Made by a program: the position numbers and the translations under genes. The notes beneath the pieces are model-generated. The model saw nothing but the letters and a program-made list of their open reading frames with translations. It was not told the origin of the DNA and made no database searches. A stretch of DNA of 20,062 nt, taken from positions 1 through 20,062 of the forward strand of contig JAEWJH010000105.1 of assembly GCA_023386635.1 (NCBI GenBank). Direction: 5' to 3'. Of this stretch, positions 8,405-13,114 are shown piece after piece (the first letter of the stretch is position 1; every line of letters begins with the position of its first letter). This stretch comes from Pseudomonadota bacterium (lineage in GTDB: Bacteria; Pseudomonadota; Alphaproteobacteria; Rhizobiales; Xanthobacteraceae).

Positions 8405-9112
8405 TCAGGTCCTGTCGAGTTCCGGGTAGTGCCGAAAAATCCCCATCTCGTTGAACGCGATGCGGCGGTTGGAGGCGAGATAGGCGGCGATGCGCGGACG
8501 GCCGGCAACACGCTCCGCGAGCGCGGCACATTGCGCAAACTTGCGCCGCCACCGCCTGGCCGACCGGGGAAAGGCATAGTCCAGCCCGGCCATCATCTGG
8601 AACAGCGAGAGGTCGGCATAGGTCACGCTGCGGCCGGTGAGATAGCCGGAGTGGCCGTGGCGCAGGATGTCTTCAAAATAGCCGAGGAATTTCGGCACCC
8701 GCTCCGCCACGAAATCGCGGGACCGCCGCTTCGCTTCGCGGCGCTGGTCCTCGTAGTAAAGGCTGGAGGCAATGGGATGGTGGGTGTCGTGCGCCTCCAC
8801 CACCATGTCGGCGATGGTGAGCTGGAGCTGATGCACCCACAGGCGCTTTGCCGTGGCGCGCGGGGCCAGTCCTTCCCGCTCACCGAGGTAGAACAGGATC
8901 GCGGCCGTCTGTGCGATCATCATCCGCCCGGCCTTGAGGAACGGCGGCGCGAAAGCCGGATGATTGCCCCGGCGCATCAGCCGCTGGAGTTCAGCGACGC
9001 CGCCGCGTCCCCGCGCCACGTCGACGTAATCGGCGCCCGCCTCTTCCAGCGCGAGCCTCACGAACTCGCCACGCCCCTGGATGCCGGGCCAATAGTAAAG
9101 CTGGTAGCGCAT
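8405..9112 (-). CDS. glutathione S-transferase family protein
   Basis: Cytosolic GSTs conjugate or otherwise use glutathione for detoxification. The 235-residue protein has the two-domain layout: an N-terminal thioredoxin fold (1-80) with YYWPGIQGRGEFVRLALEEAG (6-26; a Tyr in the usual catalytic zone), the cis-proline in FAPPFL (54-59) and IAQTAAILFYL (66-76), where QT replaces the common glutathione-binding QS; then an all-helical C-terminal domain with the N-capping box TYAD (164-167) in the expected position. The layout resembles sigma-class enzymes. The start at 9112 is chosen because AGGAAG lies 6 bp upstream; a longer frame to 9157 would add 15 residues without such support. It lies 104 bp upstream of the diguanylate cyclase on the same strand and is divergent from the SET gene. 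Confidence 0.9.
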   Translation of the reverse strand: MRYQLYYWPGIQGRGEFVRLALEEAGADYVDVARGRGGVAELQRLMRRGNHPAFAPPFLKAGRMMIAQTAAILFYLGEREGLAPRATAKRLWVHQLQLTIADMVVEAHDTHHPIASSLYYEDQRREAKRRSRDFVAERVPKFLGYFEDILRHGHSGYLTGRSVTYADLSLFQMMAGLDYAFPRSARRWRRKFAQCAALAERVAGRPRIAAYLASNRRIAFNEMGIFRHYPELDRT

Positions 9113-9231
9113 GAGGTTCTTCCTGCTCAAAATCGATTGGCGGCGACATTTCCACAACTGGTCGCGGTCTCAAGGCGTTCCCGGACGCGGCAACCGTTTG
9201 AAATCGCGAGAATCGGCGCTAAGAGGCGATT

Positions 9232-9831
9232 ATGTCACGCCTCCCGCTCCGCGTCGGGCGGTCGCGAACCGGCCTCGGCCTGTTCGCCACCCGGCCCATC
9301 AAAAAACGCACGATCTTTCTCGAATACAAAGGCCCCCGCATCACCAATGCGGAGGCGGAACGTCTTGAAGCGCGCGGGTCGCGCTACATGTACGAGATCA
9401 ACAGCCGCTGGACCATCGACGGCAAGGCGCGCAGCAACATCGCGCGGTACGGTAATCATAGCTGCCGGCCGAATGCGGAATCCGACATCCTGCTCGGCAA
9501 GCGAGCGGACGGCCGCAAGGGCGGCAAGGTGATCATCCGGGCGATCAAGAACATCGAGCCCGGCGAGGAAATCACCTACGACTACGGCAAGGACTACTGG
9601 AACGCCTTCATCAAGCCGATCGGCTGCCTGTGCACGCCGTGTATCAACAAGCGCAAGAAGCTGCGCGCCGAGGAACGGCTGAAGCGCTTGCGCCGCAAGA
9701 AGCGCGAGGCCGCCAAAGCAGCGGCTGCGACCATGAAGGCCAAAGCATCCAAAAAGACGTCGAAGGCTAAAACCGCGCGTAAAAAGCCCCGTCAGGGCGG
9801 GCGCAAAAACAAGCGCACCGCCAGGCGGTAG
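9232..9831 (+). CDS. SET-domain protein-lysine methyltransferase with histone H1-like tail
   Basis: SET proteins methylate lysines using S-adenosylmethionine. Of 199 residues, 1-140 form a compact SET domain: the SAM-loop GRSRTGLGLFA (9-19), the knot-forming ARYGNHSCRPNAES (71-84) and GEEITYDYG (111-119) with the catalytic tyrosine. A post-SET cysteine cluster GCLCTPC (131-137) follows, giving Cys132, Cys134 and Cys137 plus Cys78 as likely zinc ligands; the spacing CxCxxC is shorter than the usual CxCx4C of eukaryotic enzymes. Residues 140-199 are extremely basic, with KAAAATMKAKASKKTSKAK-like composition of histone H1 or AlgP tails, suggesting nucleic acid binding. The ATG at 9232 has AAGAGG five bases upstream. 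Its substrate is unknown; the tail itself offers many lysines. Confidence 0.92.
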   Translation: MSRLPLRVGRSRTGLGLFATRPIKKRTIFLEYKGPRITNAEAERLEARGSRYMYEINSRWTIDGKARSNIARYGNHSCRPNAESDILLGKRADGRKGGKVIIRAIKNIEPGEEITYDYGKDYWNAFIKPIGCLCTPCINKRKKLRAEERLKRLRRKKREAAKAAAATMKAKASKKTSKAKTARKKPRQGGRKNKRTARR

Positions 9832-9853
9832 ACGCTTCCCTACAAGCATAACG

Positions 9854-9881
9854 AAAAAACCGCGCCGGTTTCCCGGCGCGG
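9854..9881 (-). terminator. intrinsic terminator of the lectin-like gene
   Basis: On the minus strand a perfect 9-bp stem CCGCGCCGG/CCGGCGCGG (9860-9868 with 9873-9881) closes a GAAA tetraloop and is followed by six T (complement of 9854-9859). It lies 25 bp past the stop of the lectin-like gene. The plus strand lacks a T-run, so it is directional for the minus strand. Confidence 0.9.
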
Positions 9882-9906
9882 CTTCAGGCCGTGCAATGTT
9901 GCCGCT

Positions 9907-10563
9907 TTAGTTTGCGGCGAAGCAGTACAGGAGGCCGTCGCCGCCGGTGCTGCGCAGGTCAGCCTGGGTGCAGCCACCGCCCTGACCGCGCGACGGATGC
10001 GACGTGTTCCAGGATTTCGCCGGAGCGCTCTCGTCGAGGCCGGTACGGTCCGAATGGCCCACCATCGCCGAACCCTGGGTGCTGCTCGTCCAGTTCTTGC
10101 AGGTGCGGTCGTCTGCGCCGGTGAAGGCGGTGCCGTCGGCCTGCGAGCCGGTGAGGACGTCATGCCGGTTCGGCGTGTCGCCGCGGCCGTTGATGACTTC
10201 GCCCTTCTCGCTCAGCGCCGTCTGCTTGGTCAGGTTGTTGGTGCCATGCAGTTCGGCCACGTCTTTGGCGATAACAACGCCCTTGGCGTTCTGCCACGGC
10301 CCCTTGCCGATCCGGTCCTTGGCGTTCACGGCGCCTTGCCCCTGGGTGCTCAGATAAGCGCGCCAGGTCTTGCCGGTGGCACCGGCCGCTGTCGCCAGCT
10401 TCTGGCAGTGCGCATCTGCCCCGGCGAGGCCGCCCAGATCGCCGCCATTGCCCACGCCCACGCTGGTGACGAAGAACGTCATGGCCGAAGCCTGCGCGTT
10501 CGCTGCGCCCGTGGCCCCCAGCGACAGAACCGCAGCGGTCGCAAGCAAGGTCAGCGTCTTCAT
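9907..10563 (-). CDS. exported C-type-lectin-like (endostatin-fold) protein
   Basis: The 218-residue protein starts with a signal peptide (MKTLTLLATAAVLSLGATGA, then ANA-Q, cleavage likely after Ala23), so it is periplasmic or secreted. The mature part opens with MTFFVTSVGVGNGGDLGGLAGADAHC-type sequence; the LGGLAGAD..C (43-53) block followed by TWRAYLST (66-73) is typical of bacterial proteins with a collagen NC10/endostatin-like C-type lectin fold (DUF1554-like). Four cysteines (53, 155, 198, 214) could form two disulfides, and the end GGDGLLYCFA resembles the last strand of the fold. The ATG at 10563 has AGGGAG 8 bp upstream; a frame extension to 10587 lacks support. Ligand and role are unknown. 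It has its own terminator and stands alone. Confidence 0.82.
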   Translation of the reverse strand: MKTLTLLATAAVLSLGATGAANAQASAMTFFVTSVGVGNGGDLGGLAGADAHCQKLATAAGATGKTWRAYLSTQGQGAVNAKDRIGKGPWQNAKGVVIAKDVAELHGTNNLTKQTALSEKGEVINGRGDTPNRHDVLTGSQADGTAFTGADDRTCKNWTSSTQGSAMVGHSDRTGLDESAPAKSWNTSHPSRGQGGGCTQADLRSTGGDGLLYCFAAN

Positions 10564-10582
10564 GGAAGTTCTCCCTGATATC

Positions 10583-10600
10583 GGCATCCGCTCGGATACC
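10583..10600. repeat. imperfect 18-bp palindrome in the leader of the lectin-like gene
   Basis: GGCATCCG-CT-CGGATACC pairs over eight positions per arm with one mismatch. It lies 20-37 bp upstream of the lectin-like start, so it could be an operator or a 5' leader hairpin. Statistical support is weak in such GC-rich DNA. Confidence 0.3.
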
Positions 10601-10691
10601 TTGTCTGGGCATCAACACCAGAGCTTAGGGTTTCATCCCAGCGATCTGCCTTGCGTCATTTTGTCCACCCAAGAGCCAAGCCTGGACGCAT

Positions 10692-10720
10692 AAAAAAAGC
10701 CCGGCGAGAGGCCGGGCTTT
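10692..10720 (-). terminator. intrinsic terminator of the cold-shock gene
   Basis: A perfect 10-bp stem AAAGCCCGGC/GCCGGGCTTT (10696-10705 with 10711-10720) encloses GAGAG. On the minus strand it ends in seven T (complement of 10692-10698), 20 bp after the cspA stop. Confidence 0.92.
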
Positions 10721-10739
10721 CTCGAGAGACCTGGAAAGG

Positions 10740-10943
10740 TCAGAGGGTCGCGAGATTGCTTGCGGCCGGACGGCCGCGCTCGGTCAGAACCTCGTAGCTG
10801 ATCTTCTGGCCTTCCATCAGCGACCGCATGCCGGCACGTTCCACTGCCGAGATGTGGACGAACACGTCGCCCGACCCATCGTCCGGCTGAATGAAACCGT
10901 ATCCCTTTTGGGTATTGAAGAACTTCACAGTGCCGACAGCCAT
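10740..10943 (-). CDS. CspA-family cold-shock protein
   Basis: A 67-residue single cold-shock domain that binds single-stranded RNA and DNA and acts as an RNA chaperone. The RNP1 motif KGYGFIQ (13-19) and RNP2 motif VFVHI (27-31) are intact, the opening MAVGTVKFFNTQKG is canonical, and the protein ends ASNLATL as in many alphaproteobacterial Csp proteins. The ATG at 10943 is fixed by AAGGA six bases upstream; the open frame to 11039 is leader. The gene has a strong terminator behind it and a long upstream region, consistent with a monocistronic mRNA with a long 5' leader. Whether it is cold-induced cannot be read from the sequence. Confidence 0.97.
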   Translation of the reverse strand: MAVGTVKFFNTQKGYGFIQPDDGSGDVFVHISAVERAGMRSLMEGQKISYEVLTERGRPAASNLATL

Positions 10944-11076
10944 CGCATTTCCTTGATTTGCGCAGAAAGACGCCCCGGCGCTCATCGCCCAGGCGGCAAC
11001 CCTTCCGATTTTGGAATCCGTGGCGTGCCGAAGGCACAAAACCGCAAGAAAAGCCTAAAATCGCGTTGCGGGCGCA

Positions 11077-11105
11077 CGTAAACAAGATTTGCGTGAGCCG
11101 GTCAA
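11077..11105 (-). promoter_or_regulatory. possible promoter of the cold-shock gene
   Basis: On the minus strand TTGACC (complement of 11100-11105) is followed after 17 bp by TTTACG (complement of 11077-11082). The -35 is good, the -10 is poor. Transcription from here would give a leader of about 125 bases, in line with the long leaders of cspA-type genes. The region between the divergent cspA and PilZ genes (10944-11235) shows no other clear signal. Confidence 0.35.
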
Positions 11106-11235
11106 TCATCGGCCAAGAGGACACACCGAAACGATATGATCGCACAATTTCAGAATTGGTAACGAACGCGGCGGTAAAGTTCCACTCGCGGCGGATCACG
11201 CCGGCTGATCCGCTCAACGCCGGTCGAGCAATGCC

Positions 11236-11607
11236 ATGAAGGCCGACAAACGCAAATCACCGCGGAGACCTTTACGGTATTCCGCCTGGATCGCTTTGGA
11301 CGACGGCAAGCGGGCCAACTGCCTGCTGTCCGATGTGTCCGATTCAGGAGCCCGGCTCGAAATCGAGAACAGCGCCGACATCCCCGAACAGTTCATTTTG
11401 CTGCTGGCGCAGCGGAATGCGCCGAAACGCCATTGCACCGTGGTCTGGCGCGACAACAATCAGATTGGCGTCAAGTTCGAGCGCCGCAACGACAAGACAG
11501 CCCCGCCGCCGACGCGAACCGTCCAAGCCGCCGATCCAGCGAGCGCACGGGACGCACCGAAGCAGTCGGGCGCGAGCGAGGACGTCGTCGCGATCGACAC
11601 GCACTAG
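11236..11607 (+). CDS. PilZ-domain protein, probable c-di-GMP receptor
   Basis: A 123-residue stand-alone PilZ protein. Cyclic di-GMP contacts are visible: the RxxxR motif in SPRRPLRYSAW (R10 and R14) and the DxSxxG motif in LSDVSDSGARLEI (Asp33, Ser35, Gly38). The barrel ends with CTVVWRDNNQIGVKFE (67-82), the usual closing strand of alphaproteobacterial PilZ proteins. Residues 85-123 are Pro/Ala-rich and look disordered. No strong Shine-Dalgarno sequence precedes the ATG at 11236. It is divergent from the cold-shock gene and convergent with the Tim44-like gene. With a diguanylate cyclase 3 kb away and flagellar genes further on, a motility or surface role is plausible but unproven. Confidence 0.9.
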   Translation: MKADKRKSPRRPLRYSAWIALDDGKRANCLLSDVSDSGARLEIENSADIPEQFILLLAQRNAPKRHCTVVWRDNNQIGVKFERRNDKTAPPPTRTVQAADPASARDAPKQSGASEDVVAIDTH

Positions 11608-11625
11608 TCGCCGGGCTTTGGAATC

Positions 11626-11659
11626 AAAACGGCCCGGCGAATGATCGCCGGGCCGTTTT
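11626..11659. terminator. bidirectional intrinsic terminator between PilZ and Tim44-like genes
   Basis: A perfect 15-bp stem (11626-11640 with 11645-11659) closes the loop ATGA. The arms begin and end in A and T runs, giving TTTTT on the plus strand and TTTT on the minus strand. It sits 19 bp after the PilZ stop and about 30 bp after the stop of the convergent Tim44-like gene, serving both. Confidence 0.92.
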
Positions 11660-11688
11660 TCGTTAAGCGTCTGTCCTGGTTCGCGGGA

Positions 11689-12675
11689 TCATGCAGCCTG
11701 GATCGCCGAGAGGATCCAGTGTCCGCCGCGCGAGCGCATGAAGGTCCACAATTCGGTGACCTCCTGCGGCCCGCCCTCGACCATCTGGCCATTGTCGCGC
11801 GACACCAGCCGGTCGTTGAGCGAGAACCGCATCGCCAGCGTCGCATACTGGGTCGCGCCTTCGCTCCACGCCTCGGCGAGATCGCCTTGCAGCAGCTGCA
11901 CGTCGGAAATCTCGTTACGGACGCCACGGCTCGCATTGGCGGCAAGGTCTTCCGAGAAGTACGACAGCATTTCCGGCGTCACCAGACGGCGCAGCGTGCC
12001 GAGATCCTCGCGGCCGTAAGCCGTCTGGATCTGGCCGAGCGCTTCCTCGAAGGCATCGTAGTCGTCCTTGCCGATAGTTACGTCATCGACCGGCGCTGCC
12101 GCGGCAGCGCCTGCGGATGCACCCGTGCCGCCGCCGAGACCAAGGCCCGAACCAAGGCCCGAACCAAGACCTGACGTCGGGCCACCCGAAGGGCCGCCCT
12201 GCTGGTTGCGCTGCGTCGGGCCGGCGTAAGCAAGTCCCTGCTGGCGACGCTGCCACCAGGCCCACGCCAGGCGAGCGACAATCACCACCAAGGCGACCTG
12301 CAGCAACAGGCCAATGATGGAGGCAAACCCGGCCATGTTCCCGAACAGGCCCTGCCCGGCGAGCAACCCGAACAGGCCCGCGCCGAGGAAGCCGGCGGCA
12401 AGGCCACCAAGGAGGCCCGGACGGTTGAAGAAGCCACCGCCTGCGGCGGCGCCAGCACCCTGCGCGGACGTCGCACCGGGGCGCGCCGGCTGGGTCATAG
12501 TGCGCTCAAGCGGAGCCGCGGTGCGCGGCGCGGTGGTGGTCGCGGGCGGCGCGGAAAAGGTGCGTGAACCGCGGCTGCCGCCGCCACCCGGACGCGCATC
12601 GGCGAAGCTGCCGGCGATCAGGATCAGCGCGGCAGCAACGGCACTCAGGGCAAAAACGGAGCGAATGGATCGCAT
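11689..12675 (-). CDS. Tim44-like domain membrane protein
   Basis: The 328-residue protein carries an N-terminal hydrophobic signal (residues 8-28), a Gly/Ala/Pro/Thr-rich linker, a glycine-rich hydrophobic hairpin (about 85-115, GLAAGFLGAGLFGLLAGQG), a transmembrane segment (about 117-137, IIGLLLQVALVVIVARLAWAW) and a second Gly linker. The C-terminal Tim44/MBA1-like domain (about 203-328) has DYDAFEEALGQIQTAYGRED and ends VTELWTFMRSRGGHWILSAI, the characteristic final strands. Mitochondrial Tim44 links import channel and Hsp70; bacterial relatives are membrane proteins of unclear function. The ATG at 12675 is chosen for the signal peptide and an AAAGG 8 bp upstream. No neighbour obviously shares its role. 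Confidence 0.88.
   Translation of the reverse strand: MRSIRSVFALSAVAAALILIAGSFADARPGGGGSRGSRTFSAPPATTTAPRTAAPLERTMTQPARPGATSAQGAGAAAGGGFFNRPGLLGGLAAGFLGAGLFGLLAGQGLFGNMAGFASIIGLLLQVALVVIVARLAWAWWQRRQQGLAYAGPTQRNQQGGPSGGPTSGLGSGLGSGLGLGGGTGASAGAAAAAPVDDVTIGKDDYDAFEEALGQIQTAYGREDLGTLRRLVTPEMLSYFSEDLAANASRGVRNEISDVQLLQGDLAEAWSEGATQYATLAMRFSLNDRLVSRDNGQMVEGGPQEVTELWTFMRSRGGHWILSAIQAA
12140..12175. repeat. 12-bp tandem repeat in the glycine linker of the Tim44-like gene
   Basis: Two exact copies of CCAAGGCCCGAA (12140-12151, 12152-12163) are followed by a diverged third (12164-12175). On the coding strand they encode the repeating GLGSGLGSGLG linker around residues 169-179. The unit is a multiple of three, so copy number can vary without breaking the frame. 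Confidence 0.85.
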
Positions 12676-12701
12676 GGATGAGCCTTTGATGTTCCCTCTG
12701 G

Positions 12702-12738
12702 ATGCCGGTTCATGCCGGCATTGCCCCGCAATATGGGG
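12702..12738 (-). other. two predicted hairpins in the leader of the Tim44-like gene
   Basis: Upstream of the Tim44-like start two inverted repeats lie side by side: ATGCCGG/CCGGCAT (12702-12708 with 12715-12721, 6-base loop) and CCCC/GGGG (12724-12727 with 12735-12738). They would fold in the 5' leader or act as protein sites. They do not resemble a riboswitch that I know. Confidence 0.35.
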
Positions 12739-12794
12739 GGACATCCTCCGCTTGATAAGGTGCGCCAGGGTCGCAGGGGAAAGCTCGATGGGGC

Positions 12795-12849
12795 CCAGGC
12801 CCGGGCACTAGGCCCCGGGACCTAGGCCTCGGGACCTAGGCCTCGGAGC
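12795..12849. repeat. GC-rich 14-bp tandem repeat overlapping the end of a small gene
   Basis: Three units CTAGGCCCCGGGAC (12808-12821), CTAGGCCTCGGGAC (12822-12835) and CTAGGCCTCGGAGC (12836-12849) stand in tandem, with a decayed copy CAGGCCCGGGCA just before (about 12796-12807). Units contain the palindromes CCTAGG and CCCGGG. The last unit supplies the stop codon and the final codons of the 67-residue gene downstream of cckA. Confidence 0.85.
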
Positions 12850-13039
12850 CGGGCAGTTTCGGCGACAGCGCCGGCCGCCGTTTGGCTGCGCTTTCCAGCC
12901 ACCGCTCCGTCTCGGCAATGGCCTCGTAGCTGCGGGCGATGGTGCGATGGCCGCGGCGCTCGTCCAGCGACCGCGACAGCTTCGCCAGCTTGAGATGCTC
13001 GAACGCCTTGCGGCGCGACTCGTCCGATTTGATCGCCAT
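12836..13039 (-). CDS. small helical protein of unknown function downstream of cckA
   Basis: A 67-residue, charged, probably all-helical protein; I do not recognise a named family. It opens MAIKSDESRRKAFEHLKLAK and continues with an RSYEAIAETERWLE-like amphipathic helix, with no Cys, no membrane segment and no signal peptide. GGGGA lies 7 bp before the ATG at 13039, which favours this start over one at 13108. It follows cckA on the same strand after 75 bp without a terminator, so it may be the last gene of that transcript. Its final codons and stop come from a 14-bp tandem repeat, so the original C-terminus may have been altered by repeat growth. Confidence 0.7.
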   Translation of the reverse strand: MAIKSDESRRKAFEHLKLAKLSRSLDERRGHRTIARSYEAIAETERWLESAAKRRPALSPKLPGSEA

Positions 13040-13114
13040 GATGCGTCCCCGGAAAAGAGCGGGACCATCCTGCACCGGGACGCGGGCGCCGGCCATCCTG
13101 CAGCGCAACAGCGC

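Noticed and set aside
8384..8405. ATCCAC/GTGGAT inverted repeat as terminator of the GST gene
   Set aside because: Six-base arms with a 10-base loop, no T-run, and it overlaps the GST stop codon; too weak to call.
6999..8429. 476-codon plus-strand open frame
   Set aside because: It lies opposite the diguanylate cyclase, whose GGDEF motifs are unmistakable. The translation is Arg/His/Glu/Gln-rich without any family motif, typical of an antisense shadow in GC-rich DNA.
10944..11039. N-terminal extension of the cold-shock protein by 32 residues
   Set aside because: The extension is unlike any Csp family member and the RBS sits directly before the ATG at 10943.
12795..12849. CRISPR-like array
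   Set aside because: Units are only 14 bp, directly abutting without spacers, so this is a simple tandem repeat.
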